Part shown: positions 1-9,938 of the stretch, one piece after another
Layout: the number at the start of each line of letters is the position of its first letter
Position numbering within the stretch: the stretch's first letter is position 1
Origin: Agapetus fuscipes
Taxonomy: Eukaryota > Arthropoda > Insecta > Trichoptera > Glossosomatidae
NCBI GenBank assembly: GCA_951799405.1
Contig: OX637353.1
Location: forward strand, 13,454,001 to 13,518,000
Length of the DNA: 64,000 bases
Direction: 5' to 3'
The notes under the pieces: generated by a model
What the model saw: only the letters and a program-made list of their open reading frames with translations
Database searches by the model: none
What the model was told of the DNA's origin: nothing
Made by a program: the position numbers and the translations under genes

Positions 1-341
1 GTTAAAAAAAAAATTTAAACCACAAACATGTTTGATTTTTACCATCAATGTGACTCTAATACTAAAGCCAAACACCTAATAAATATATACTTTTTTAAAT
101 GTAAATTTTACGGTATGTAAACGTCTTAAGCCGGCTCTGTCTTCAGCGTCCATACACCACACTTCTCTCCATAAGAGAACATTAGCTATGTTTTTGCAAT
201 TAACATTGTTACCTTTGCTCCGGTCAGCTCGTGACTCAAACAGCTGTACCTACTGTTATATGGGCGCCTCAAGAATGGAAGTTATTATTACAACATACTT
301 CAATGATAGCAACCAGTCATACTCGGTATTTACTCATTTTT
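1..341. other. No recognised feature
   Basis: AT-rich sequence with no coding region or repeat that I could match elsewhere in the window. Confidence 0.5.
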
Positions 342-371
342 AAATATATATATAATATATATATATATACA
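342..371. repeat. AT microsatellite
   Basis: A run of TA/ATAT dinucleotides about 30 bp past the 3' end of the minus-strand L2-like LINE fragment. The second copy of that LINE, near 41.8 kb, also has a TA run at its 3' end. This suggests the microsatellite is part of, or grew from, the element's 3' terminus. Confidence 0.75.
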
Positions 372-448
372 AGGATAATGTATTTATAAGGTTCACATAA
401 TTGAAGAGCGCCGTTTGGTGTGTGTCACACCTCAAGAGCCCTCTCAAA

Positions 449-853
449 TCACGGATAAGATTTTTTGTAAAGATGTGTCTTTAGTGCTCCTTTAAAGACA
501 CCAACAGTTTCTGCCTTCCTCACATTAGGTGGTAGTCTGTTCCACTCCATTGGGCCCGCAAACCGGAAAGCACGGTCCCCAAAATTAGTGCGTGTCTGAC
601 GTGACGGCTGGACTAAGTCAACCACCCCACACCCTGCAGATTTGAGAGTTTGGCGTCTCAAATCTATCTCAATAGGTGAGAACATGTCAGACAGGTATAA
701 AGGAGCTGTACCATTGATAGCTTTGTAAACCATCAGACAAACACGGTAGACCACCCTCTCCGGAAAACGAAGCCAATGCAGTTTTTTCAACAATGGAGTA
801 ATATGATTAAATTTGGACATCCCAAATATGAGTCTTGCTGCAGAGTTCAGCAC
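449..853 (-). pseudogene. L2/CR1-like LINE, C-terminal end of reverse transcriptase ORF
   Basis: A 134-residue reading frame matches the C-terminal tail of L2/CR1-type retrotransposon polyproteins. It opens with LNSAARLI, then has KLHWLRFPERV, a VYKAINGTAP block, GDRAFRFAGPMEWNRLP, and a final LKTHLYKKSYP. The reverse transcriptase core and endonuclease are absent, so this is a 5'-truncated insertion. Past the stop codon (400-448 on the plus strand) lies a tail containing GGGCTCTTGAGGTGTG on the minus strand, which also ends the SINE-B1 copies. The frame at 41917-42321 is a close relative truncated at nearly the same place. Family assignment rests on motif recall, so L2 versus CR1 or Rex-like is open. 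Confidence 0.8.
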
Positions 854-919
854 AGATTGTAGCCGGCTGAACTATTTTTTTTGGCTGACCTATATGATAG
901 CAAATGTACCTAATGCTAG

Positions 920-1128
920 CAAATAATAATCTAAATCTATATCTAAGTTGCAAAGATATGTATCATTTGAGATTCATATAAAACTAAATGCATTCCCAGA
1001 AGCAGACACGCACAATTTCGCGCTCACACATGCCGCACGTGGGCCTACAATATAAAAACCCAATCTCAAATGAACATAAGCTCTGCAACTCTTGCCGACC
1101 TTCCCTGAAACAAGGGTGACATAATAAT
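920..1128 (-). repeat. Repeat A copy, 5' truncated
   Basis: Minus-strand copy. The GATTA-type 3' end and TAAGTTGCAAAGATATG lie at the left, and the copy breaks off on the right inside the CCCTG/CAGGG hairpin region. Confidence 0.75.
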
Positions 1129-1385
1129 ATGTGAAAAAAATCGGACAGCGCCGTTTAGTGGCACTAGCCACTTCAAGGACGCTTTTATGTCTTAAAAAAC
1201 TGAAACTTCTTAATATATTAAAGTTTTTTTTTTTTAAATCCACATTTTCCCAAAACCTATTCACATTATCAAAAATCGGCTTCCTGCTAGACTGAATGAT
1301 GCATACTTCCGTAATTAAAAGGTAAAAAATCCAGAATAAGTGTGGTGACATTGCTTACTAAATCATATCATTTTTTTGTATGTGG
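1129..1385. other. Spacer with short LINE-tail-like motif
   Basis: Mostly AT-rich. Near 1147 the motif CAGCGCCGTTTAGTGGCA recurs inverted at about 22143-22162 and resembles the AGCGCCGTTT core of the L2-like LINE tail. It may be the tail of a related LINE family. Nothing else recognised. Confidence 0.35.
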
Positions 1386-1500
1386 CACCCTACAACAACT
1401 TTTGCCGACCTTCCCTGACACAGGGGTGACATTGGCAAAGTGAACATTTTTTTACAGTATGGGTGGTCAGCTTCATACCAACCTATAAGTCAAGGAATAC
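1386..1500 (-). repeat. Repeat A, 5' half
   Basis: Minus-strand 5' portion, up to TATAAGTCAAGGAAT. It is directly continued on the right by an RTE-like LINE 3' end, as at 36 kb and 54 kb. Confidence 0.75.
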
Positions 1501-1745
1501 AAATAATAAATAACATTTAAGTATAAAAAAAAACAAAACTTTAAAAAGAAATCCATACAAAAAAAAATCAATACTTTCCTTGATACAAAAAATGTAACAA
1601 ATGAATAAGCCGGCATTACAAATCAACATTGCAGATTAGCCGCCACTTCTTCCAGTCCTTGCAGACTTCTTTCATTTCATCCAGAGTCATAACCTTTTTC
1701 ATACAAGCCCTCCTTTTATTATGACTCTGGATATCCCATTCATTT
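1501..1745 (-). mobile_element. RTE-like LINE 3' end fragment
   Basis: On the minus strand this holds the last part of the reverse transcriptase ORF (MTLDEMKEVCKDWKKW type residues, then the stop) and about 110 bp of A-rich 3' UTR running into repeat A. The same order appears at 36056-36370 and 54076-54300, and on the plus strand at 36785-37351. It is truncated upstream of the DIQSHNKRR block. Confidence 0.7.
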
Positions 1746-2007
1746 CATAAATAAAATACTAAAAATAATCATTATTCTTCTCCCGGCCAAGAAATAAATA
1801 GATGCATGCAAAATTTAAAATAAGATAAAAACACAATGCAAAATTATCTTGATTATTGTGTCCTTGCAAATTTAATAATGTTTGGTAATAGTCGAATATT
1901 ATAATGCTATTGCAAAAAATATATTTGAATGAAAGTAAAAAGTCTATAAACGATTTACGTGTCGAACAATAGATACTCACAGTGCAATTCACAATACATT
2001 TAATGTG

Positions 2008-2100
2008 TAGCTGATTCTTGGATCGTGGTTTTATTGTAAGGTAAATTCACGTTAGGCAGCGGTTGAGCAATGGATTTGGTGTGTGTGAATAACACCGTTA
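2008..2100 (+). mobile_element. MITE-5 fragment
   Basis: Aligns with 26646-26768: AGCTGAT, then AAATTCACGTTAGGC and GTGTGTGAATAACACCGTT. The left terminal repeat is lost. The right end GTGAATAACACCGTT is shared among copies. Confidence 0.6.
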
Positions 2101-2224
2101 GAATTTTAAAATACGGAAGCTTACTTTTAATGACATTGGAAACCTATAATAAAATTAGATCAATAAGCTTATTATAGACTATAGATGTTATTTTATTTTG
2201 ACCTGTTCATTTTTATATGTATAT

Positions 2225-2885
2225 CAAAACTTGGGAAGTATCTTTGAGAAGAATGGAAAGATGACAAGAGTACTTGAGAATAGGGTGTGCAAGGGAAAGC
2301 AAGTGGTCGGTGCAATAGGAAGAATAGCAAAGAACAAGCGACTGAAGATGGATCTGAGAATGGCGGCACACAATGGCATATTGTTACCGACTTTGATGTA
2401 TGGAAGTGAAGCATGGACAGTGAATGATAGTGAAATGAGTAAAGTATGTACGGTGGAAATGAAGCATTTGAGAAGTATGACAGGAAAAACTTTGAGGGAT
2501 AGAGTTAGGAATGAATGGGTAAAAAAAGAATGTAATTTGAAAGAGGATGTGAAAGTTAAAGTACAAAAGAATGTGATGAGATGGTTTGGGCATGTGTGTG
2601 GAAAGAATGAATGATGATAGACTGACAAAGTATGTATACAAAGAAAGTGTGAAAGGAAAAAGAGGGAAGGGACGACCGAGAAAAGTATGGAGTGATCAGA
2701 TTGTGGAGATTGTGAAAGAATGGGATATACAAAGTGAGCGTAGAAGAAGAAAATGCATGAAAAAGGTGATGGATATGAAGGAATTGAAAGAGGTATGTAA
2801 GGATAGGAAAAAATGGAGGCAGCTCTGCAGAGGCTCTGGCCACCCCTAGCGGAATGGCGACAGAGTTACAGTTACAGTTACAGTA
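2225..2885 (+). pseudogene. RTE-like LINE, 3' part of reverse transcriptase with frameshift
   Basis: Two overlapping frames (about 2225-2614 and 2586-2849) together give the C-terminal third of an RTE-like reverse transcriptase. It begins at the LGSIFEKNG block, followed by ILLPTLMYGSEAWTV, a DRVRNEW segment, MRWFGHV, GRPRKVW and a closing LCRGSGHP. A one-base shift near 2600, right after the FGH motif, breaks the frame. The catalytic core and endonuclease are missing. The 3' end carries CTGGCCACCCCTAGCGG and a short GTTACA repeat (2865-2885), the tail type of the copies near 52.4 and 52.97 kb and unlike the repeat-A-tailed subfamily. Confidence 0.75.
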
Positions 2886-3227
2886 TTGTCAAGAAGCACG
2901 TAGAAAAAATTATGCATTATTTCATATAGTAGTTTCATATAATAATTATTGATGTAATATATGTGTGTTACTTGCAACCATAGCAAGTTAAGTTGTCAAT
3001 TTAAATAGGAAAAATCCTGTATTAGCATTGGGTAGAAAAAATATCAAATACGTTGTACGTTCATAGTAATACTTTATATATATAAATTTTTGAAAAATAA
3101 TTACTAAAAAAACCACGAACCATCAAAGAGAATATCGACTCCTTTGAAACTGTAAAAAATAGTTACAAAATTTCAAATTATTATATTAGTTGTTGCATGA
3201 TCGACATGGGTCAGTTTTATATTGAGT
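2886..3227. other. No recognised feature
   Basis: AT-rich spacer between a LINE tail and MITE-7; no coding signal or matching repeat seen. Confidence 0.4.
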
Positions 3228-3829
3228 AAGGGGCTGTCCATATATTACGTCATTCGCATTAAGGGGGGGGGGAGTATGGTCTGCGGATGATGGCAAATGA
3301 TGTACGAGTACCAAAAGTGACGTCGTTCTTGTAAATACCAATTTCTACAGAATATACAAAATATTATGTAAGTAATATAACATTATTAATTATTCAGCTC
3401 ATCCATTATTACAGCAAGAGGGGGAGGGGGGTCATTAGATAATGACTATGACCGGTCCGTAGTCCAGGTGGTAACACTTCGGACTCGTAACTGGAAGGTC
3501 GTGGGTTCGAATCCCGGCGGAGCACAAAAAATATACCATTTATTTTTTCAAATTTGCTCTTCGCTGGGTTGAAAAATTCATAAACCTTTACCAAAGACCG
3601 GTCATCAAAAGGTCCATCCAGCCTTACAACAACTGGGTCTTGCTTGAGAATTGGCGCTTTCTACAGCGACGACCAAGCTCGCAGAGGGCTCTTGAGGTGT
3701 GATATACACAAAAACAGCGCTCACCAAATAAATCAGCCTAATTTATTTATTTTTTAAATAGGATGATTGTAGGGGGGGGGGTCGAAAATCGGCCAAAATC
3801 GATGACGCAATTTATGGACGGTCCCTAAG
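3228..3829. mobile_element. MITE-7, split by a SINE-B
   Basis: Imperfect terminal inverted repeats bound this element: AGGGGCTGTCCATATATTAC on the left and, read inverted, AGGGACCGTCCATAAATTG on the right. Each end has a run of about ten G's just inside it (3264 and 3771 regions). The short non-coding body is split by a SINE-B1 copy. Similar ends are common in non-autonomous DNA transposons of arthropods; the superfamily is not clear. Confidence 0.65.
3449..3765 (+). mobile_element. SINE-B1 (L2-like tail)
   Basis: Full-length tRNA-derived SINE inserted in MITE-7. The head has an A box (TAGTCCAGGTGG) and a perfect B box (GGTTCGAATCC). The anticodon-loop position reads CTCGTAA, so the parent was probably a tRNA-Thr(CGT). 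The body runs from CACAAAAAATATACCATTT to GCGACGACCAAGCTCG, then the tail GCAGAGGGCTCTTGAGGTGT and an AT-rich end. The tail matches the L2-like LINE 3' end. Confidence 0.85.
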
Positions 3830-3835
3830 TCGGTA

Positions 3836-4155
3836 TTACGCAACGCAACTAAGCTACGCAAATAGAGTAACATCTGGCCACTTTCGTGGAGGTCGCACGC
3901 AACGAGTGGAACTTTTTTTTTTTTTTTTACAGGTAAAGGGTTCGGCCTAACGCCAACCACTTCAGTTGAAATGCAAGATTCGCAGCTCCCGAGGAAGGTG
4001 GTACTCATTTCTTTTGAGAGCTGAGTAAGCCATGACCGCATTTTATTTTGGGCTTGAAATTAACACCGAAACGGGTAAACATTTCTGACTCGGGATTCAA
4101 ACTCGAGCTCTCGGCAAGGCATGCAGGTACTCTATCAACTGAGCTATTGACCGTA
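3836..4155 (-). mobile_element. SINE-C, nearly full length
   Basis: Minus-strand copy. On that strand the tRNA-like head (TAGCTCAGTTGATAGAGT) is followed by the CCGTTTCGGTG segment, the GGGAGCTG and ACTTCAACTGAAGT hairpin regions and a poor version of the GGGATAACGCGGC 3' end. A T-run at 3911-3930 replaces the usual AAAATAAATAGG region. Confidence 0.75.
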
Positions 4156-6199
4156 GATAATAGCGAAAAAATCACATCATTTATAATGTTTGAAACATGG
4201 ATGTATAGAACTGGATGGGCTAAGAAATCAATCCTTTGAGAATTAGAAATACGCTATCCCACTCATCCCACAAAAATCCAAATTCAGTCTATCGGTAACC
4301 TTCCAACTGTCAACAGGTGTGTTACCTAATTGGGAAAAAATCTATCCAAATGTCAAATTGGGTATTTTCTAAACGTGCCAACAAAAGAGAGTAAATGTGT
4401 TGTAGAACATGGAATAATATTTCACTTTAATTACAATTCTATTTGATTACGTTGATAAAATTTATTTTTTGTTTGTCGAAATATTTTGTTCACGAAAGTG
4501 ACAGCCATTTCTAGAACTATGTAAATAATGTTAATAGATGTTAAAATAGAATGGTACTTGCTGCTTCAAGTATGTAACTTCTATGCTCGCGGTAATAGAT
4601 ACTTGTGGAAATCATCCCGTACACAATGAGGTGGGAACATTTTTGAATTTGGTATTTATCAGATATCTTTATACTTGCAACAACACTACTAACAAATCCG
4701 TTACCATAGTGATTTCATGTGTTTCCTTGGTGATTTGTAAATAGATTGAAGACGGAGTAGAGACACGTTGCTTACATAGAAAATGAGAAAGCATTTCATA
4801 TGTCGTGAGCGAGACAGCATTATAAACAGTGTATGGTGTCAAAGACGGTGCATCATGTTGATTGGTACTAAATCACATGTATGATCCCTCCATTTAATAC
4901 TTCCTCCATGGTTTGAAACTATGAATCAAAATTAATTATAGTACAGAAACCAAATCACAGTGCTTGGATTCGAACCCTCTCACAGAATCCTTGAACTTCA
5001 TTGTCGTAGTAAAAATAATTTATTAAATTATTTGAACCGTTTTTGTACAAATTGATTTATCGACAGTTCCATACAATAAATTGAAAACGTGTAATTAAAA
5101 AATAAACGCAATTCGACACAGAAAAATAAATCTTATTATCTACTAAAATAAGGTTTAGTTTTGAAAGCGCTTGTGCTTAAAATTTGTCTTGATTAATTTA
5201 CTAGTAAAAGATATCATATTTTAATTATACCTTGCAAATATAATTTAATTTTAATTTATTACCAACAATATCCGGCGATTTTCACTACGAAATATTGGCA
5301 TGAGGAACCTATTTATTTATACAGGTAATGAAGAAGCCAGTCATATGGCAAACAGTTAATTTGAACGGGAGTTTTCCTACTACCGAGGGATTAAACGTTT
5401 TTTTTTTTTGATCACGATCAAAGCTCACAGGATCCAACTCGAAAACGACGTACAAGTTGCCTGAAAATTTTGTCAAAATCTGTACATAAGTTAAGATGAT
5501 TAATACATTGAGTTTCCTATGAACGATAAAAATGCTTCAAAAAACGTGTTTAATCTAATCAACATCAAACTTCACAAGATCCAACTCGACGACAGAATTC
5601 ATGTTTTCTAAAAGTAATTTCAATACCTTAGTAACAGCATAGCCAGGTAAAATTATTCACGATTTGAAAAGTTATTTTTATAACCAAAGATTATTAAGCC
5701 AGTTATTAAAAATCATTCTCAGATAAATTAAAATAATCAATAAAAATTCCATTTGTGCAATTGGTATCATTTCTTGCCATTTAAATTATTTTGAACCTGT
5801 TTTTAATTTGACTGATTTGTGATGTATTCTTAGATAATAAAATTTTATTTATTTCATGTTTTTTATAATTATTTTACCTATATCTTTTCTGTCAAATTAT
5901 ATTTATTGCTTATTGTGTGTATTGATAGCAACCCTATAATTAAACATTCTTTAAATAAATAAATTGCGAATAATTTTGCATAAAATAATGCCTAATTGAA
6001 TCATTTTTATTAATTTTTTTTAATCAACTGTAGATAGGTACCTACATATCGCTTTTAATATAAACATATAAATTTAAATAATATACAACAATTAAATGAT
6101 TTACAACATATTTTTTTATTACACAACAATAAAACAATAAATTTAAAGAAAGTGTACCTACTTTTTTTGAAGAAATATTATTTATATTTATATATTTTT
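4156..6199. other. Largely unannotated AT-rich stretch with a local duplication
   Basis: No credible gene. Near 4965-4990 a B-box-like string (GGATTCGAACCC) suggests a tRNA-derived relic. At about 5393-5440 and 5558-5600 two degenerate copies of a segment ending in AGGATCCAACTCGA / AGATCCAACTCGA lie about 165 bp apart, a two-unit tandem duplication or satellite relic. The rest is A/T-rich. Confidence 0.45.
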
Positions 6200-6668
6200 T
6201 TATTTCAAACCCAAAATAAAACATCGACAAGGTTTACTCAGCCTTCACAAAAAATGAGTATCAGACCCTTTATTATTTCCTTGACTTATAGGTTGGTATG
6301 AGGCTGACCACCCATATTGTAAAAAATGGTTTTACTTTGCTAATGTCACCCCTGTGTCAGGGAAGGTCGGCAAAAGTTGTGGGCCTTTGTTCATTTGAGG
6401 CTTGGATTTTATTCTTAAGTACACATTCAGCATTTGTAAGCGCGAACTACACGTGTTGGTTTGCGGGCATACATCTGAGAGCTTTAAATGAATATTATAT
6501 CCTTGCAACTTAGATTATAGATTATAGACCCCTCGGGAGCTGGGAAACTCCCACTACAAGTGATGAACTGGCTGGCGTAGAATCAGTCTCGTTACCTGTA
6601 AATATAAATAGATTCCACGTGCCACTTCGAGTAAAATGCGGCTAGAAGTTAGACTATATGTGCAGCAT
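6200..6668 (+). mobile_element. SINE-C, interrupted by repeat A
   Basis: SINE-C body (TTTCAAACCCAAAATAAA to AATGAGTATCAG) runs to about 6271, stops at an inserted repeat A, and resumes with CCTCGGGAGCTGGGAAACTC at about 6528, continuing to AAAATGCGGCTAGAAGTT. AGACCC is present on both sides of the insertion and may be the target duplication. The tRNA head is missing. Confidence 0.7.
6272..6527 (+). repeat. Repeat A, full length, inside SINE-C
   Basis: Starts at TTCCTTGACTTATAGGTTGG and ends TTAGATTATAGATTATAGA. It has the CCCTGTGTCAGGG hairpin and is a good reference copy for both boundaries. Confidence 0.85.
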
Positions 6669-7414
6669 AGTTATGTTACAATTTTTTCATATATCTGATT
6701 CAAAACATTTAAAATCCCGTAAACAAAAATCAAAATCAAAAAAAAAATGCCAGATTCTTTGCAATATTCACACAAAGGTGAACATTTTTAAATCAAAAGC
6801 GACACACACAAAAAAATGTTTTTTTTTCACGCAAGTCATTAATCAAAGTTTCAACGTGGAACGGTCAAAGACACATTTTTGGCGGTTATATTGTTTCGCT
6901 GCAAAAATTCATATTTCGCCAACTGTGCCAAAAAAAAATTAAATGAACGAAAAAAAATTGTACATCAGATTTGTTTTGGGCAGTCCATGTGAAACCGTTG
7001 GCCTTTGTTCTGTGATGTTAAAAGGCATTCAAAATCACGACGTTTCGCTGCGATTACTGTGTTTTAGGTTTGCGAGATTTTTATTTTTGATAAATAACGT
7101 AAATGATCGTGCCAAAAAAATTGCTATTCAAACAAAATGAGGCACACCTGTGTCGCTAGTATAAAATATTGCGTCAACCAACTCACTTCAATTGCGTAAA
7201 TCGAAAAAATGTATGAAAACTGCAACACTCTCTAGGAGTGCCGTCGTATATTCCAAACATTATTTGGTTTTCGCAATGTTTTGTAGTCTGAGTGCTGAAG
7301 TTTTGATTGATTAGGTTTAACTGTTTTACGAATCTGATAAATTTGAATGCGAAAATCAATTGAGTCGTAGGTATAGAATCAAAGATGACAATCTAGTTTT
7401 TTTTCGCAAATGAG
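6669..7414. other. No recognised feature
   Basis: A/T-rich with long A runs. Open frames of up to 94 codons here look like chance. Confidence 0.4.
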
Positions 7415-7737
7415 TCAACGCAACTAAGCTACACGTATAGTTCAACTTCTTGCCTACGTTATCCCCGAAGGAATCATGTGGTGATTTGGGATCTTTTTAA
7501 TGTTACTGGTAAGGGGTTCGGCCTCACGCCAAGCACTTCAGTGAAAGTGATGGTTTCCCAGCTACCGAGGATGCTTGTTCTCATTTCTCGCGAAGGCTGA
7601 GTAAACCTTGCCGGGATTTATTTTGGATTTGAAATAAACACCGAAACGGGAAATCATTTCTGACACCCTCGGTGCGATTCGAACCCGAGCTCTCGGCATG
7701 GAATGCAAGCACTCTACCAACTGAGCTATCGACCGGA
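7415..7737 (-). mobile_element. SINE-C, full length, fused to a SINE-B body
   Basis: Minus-strand copy with tRNA-like head (box A TAGCTCAGTTGGTAGAGTG, box B GGTTCGAATCGC), body and AACTACACGTATAG-type 3' end. On the minus strand it is immediately preceded by a SINE-B body (7738-7830), the composite arrangement also seen at 17870-18092 and 25808-26240. Confidence 0.8.
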
Positions 7738-7830
7738 TTTTTTTGAGCTTGATCGTTGCTACAAATTGCCAATTCTTATGCAACACCCAGTTGCCGTAAG
7801 ACTGGATGGACCTATCGTGACTATTATAAT
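7738..7830 (-). mobile_element. SINE-B body upstream of SINE-C (composite)
   Basis: On the minus strand it contains GTCCATCCAGTCTTACGG, AACTGGGTGTTGCATAAGA and TGTAGCAACGATCAAGCTC, then a short A run and the SINE-C head. The SINE-B head itself is missing here. Confidence 0.7.
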
Positions 7831-7879
7831 GCCCATAAGTAGACTCGTCTAAGTTCACGCGTTGCATAATATGTACTTC

Positions 7880-8115
7880 TAATCTAATCTAAGTCGCAAA
7901 GATATGTTCCATTGGAGATTTACATTACATGCATTCCCACAAAGACACGTACAAGTTCGCGCTCGCACATGCCTTATGTGAACCTACAACATAAAAACCA
8001 AATCTCAACCTGCAACTCTTGCCGTCCATCCCTGAAACAGGGGGGACATTGGCAAAGTGAACCATTTCTACAGCATGGGTGGTCAGCCGCACACCAACCT
8101 ATAATTCAAGGAACT
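7880..8115 (-). repeat. Repeat A copy
   Basis: Minus-strand copy from AATCTAATCTAAGTCGCAAAG to ACCAACCTATAATTCAAGGA, with a small internal deletion. Confidence 0.8.
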
Positions 8116-8149
8116 TGCAAAATAAAACCCAAAATCTCAAACGAACACA

Positions 8150-8350
8150 AGCCCTGCAAATCCTGCAGCCTCTACACTCTGAGCTATGCACCGGACTTCT
8201 GGTTTGGAATCCTGTCTCTAAGTCTGTTTCCCAGCATCCTCGATTCAATTGCTCTTTATCACGGGGATGGCTGAACACAGCAGCTGATAGTGAAGAATGG
8301 AGAAAGTTAGAGGAGGCCCACGTCCAGGAGTGTACTGATATAGTCTGAGA
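8150..8350 (+). mobile_element. Possible LINE ORF 3' remnant
   Basis: A short frame ends GWLNTAADSEEWRKLEEAHV...TDIV, followed by AGAAAGAAGAAG. The layout (W-R-K-L-E-E-A near the C terminus, then an AAG-rich tail) resembles the fragment at 13791-14078, but similarity is weak. Confidence 0.3.
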
Positions 8351-8811
8351 AAGAAGAAGCAAAGAATATTCCATTTAAACGTTGAGCAGAAATATTATTT
8401 AGAATCTGAGGTAATTTTTTTGTACCTAATTGGCCGCATTTTCATCGCGAAGCCTCCGTTATTGATCTTTGCAATTAAAATGGTCCACGCGACTGCCTCA
8501 CAAACGCTGAAAAGGACCTCACAAAAGACCCTCAAAGTCTGTCCAAGACCCTTCAAGGCAAACCAAAGACTTTTTTTTACATTCAAACGGAACCGTTTAC
8601 CTAGCCATAGTATTCAAATTTATTATTCACAAACATTAACGTTAACTTTGCCAAAAAATGTAAAGAAAATCAAACACCGCCCTGTAGTGAACTTTTTAGT
8701 TTGTATAGATTTTTTGTGAAATGCTACGATTCAATTTGAAAGGTACTTTTTATACTTGTGATTCTGACTTTTTGAAAACGTTTATTTCAAGTATCTTCGG
8801 TATACTATAAT
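8351..8811. other. No recognised feature
   Basis: Contains a 99-codon open frame with no family motif; composition is like the surrounding non-coding DNA. Confidence 0.4.
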
Positions 8812-9061
8812 ATATAATCTAAGCTGCAAAGATATGTTATCATTTAAGATTCATATTTAGTTCATGCCCACAATCTGGCACGTACAAGTTCGCGCATACA
8901 AATGCTGTATGTGTACTTACAAATTAAAATTCAAACCTCAAATAAATATAAATCCTGCAACTTTTGTCAACCTTACTTGAATCAGAGGTAACATCGGCAA
9001 AGAGAACCATTTATTACCGGTATGGGTGGTCAGGCTCATACTCACCTACAAGTCAAGGAAT
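8812..9061 (-). repeat. Repeat A, full length
   Basis: Minus-strand copy from ATAATCTAAGCTGCAAAGAT to ACCTACAAGTCAAGGAA. Confidence 0.8.
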
Positions 9062-9107
9062 GAGACCGATACAGAGTTTCCTTTAACCTTTTACTTTACT
9101 TTACTCA

Positions 9108-9180
9108 TAACCTTTAAAAATAGTAACCCAGATCTTTAATGAACATACACCCTGCAACTCTTGCCGACCTTCCCTGAAAT
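9108..9180 (-). repeat. Repeat A fragment
   Basis: Short middle part only: CCTGCAACTCTTGCCGACCT and flanks. Confidence 0.55.
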
Positions 9181-9430
9181 AGATAATAATAGATCATGCA
9201 TCAATATAAAACCACAAATGTTTTTACATTTATGGCGTCCATAAAATAAATATAAATTTTATAACAAAAGCTTGCATAGCAAACTTCAAGTCGACTTAGC
9301 CTCATTAAAAAACGCTTGCAGCAATAGGATGCCTCCTATTGAGTTATGATATTTTTGGATGAGAAACTAACTTACGGCATTGATAAATTCTGTTACGATT
9401 TACGGGTTCAATTTAAAAATACTTCGGTTA

Positions 9431-9923
9431 AAGATTTTAAATTATGACTACGATCGTTAGACATTTTAAAGAATGAAAAAAAAAAACGGATTTTACTGAC
9501 CGTGCAAAAGAGAAGAACGATTTTCTCTACGTTCCACAAGTCGGGGGATGAAGGAAGCAATCGAAATACACAGGCACCCCAACTTCAACAGAGCTGATAG
9601 CTACAAGCTTTCCAGTATATGGAGGCCAGTAATAACTTCAATGATCCACCCTTTCATTAATCGGACGATTTCACAAGAAGACATAATATCGTCCTTCTGT
9701 ACAACTGGAGCTAGAGCGACATCTATGGATGTATCTCCGAAGGTTCCTAAAAATACCTACAACCTTCGGCCTCGATCTAACAACAATAATTCAACAGTTC
9801 GTGGTTCCTCCTTATGGAGGACACACGTCTCCTGAGGACGTCGGATATGACTCCGACGAAACGTAGAGAAAATCGTTCTCCTCTTTTGCACGGTCAGTAA
9901 AATCCATTTTTTTTTCATTCTTT
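9431..9923 (+). mobile_element. Penelope-like element remnant (PLE-1a) with inverted ends and 15-bp target duplication
   Basis: Both flanks carry AAAATACTTCGGTTA (9416-9430 and 9924-9938), a perfect 15-bp target duplication. Inside, the ends are inverted copies of each other: the left has GGATTTTACTGACCGTGCAA and TTTTCTCTACGTT, and the right has their reverse complements. Between them lies a C-terminal endonuclease remnant (9548-9835). Terminal repeats in inverted orientation and 5' truncation are known Penelope features. Related copies: 35399-35685 (minus) and 50633-50925 (plus). Near the 3' end, CTGAGGA, a 5-bp stem GTCGG/CCGAC and GAAAC look like a hammerhead ribozyme core with one extra base. 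Confidence 0.75.
9548..9835 (+). pseudogene. Penelope-like polyprotein C-terminal end (GIY-YIG endonuclease tail)
   Basis: A 95-codon frame starts KEAIEIHRHPNFNRADSYKL and continues SSIWRPVI. The (R/K)EAIEIxxHPNxxNRxxxYxLS pattern is typical of the C-terminal part of Penelope-like proteins, where a GIY-YIG endonuclease follows the reverse transcriptase. The catalytic GIY and YIG strands and the whole reverse transcriptase are missing, so it cannot be active. Low-complexity residues (NNNN near residue 80) follow, as in spacer-like PLE C termini. Identification rests on this motif plus the element's terminal structure. Confidence 0.7.
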
Positions 9924-9938
9924 AAAATACTTCGGTTA

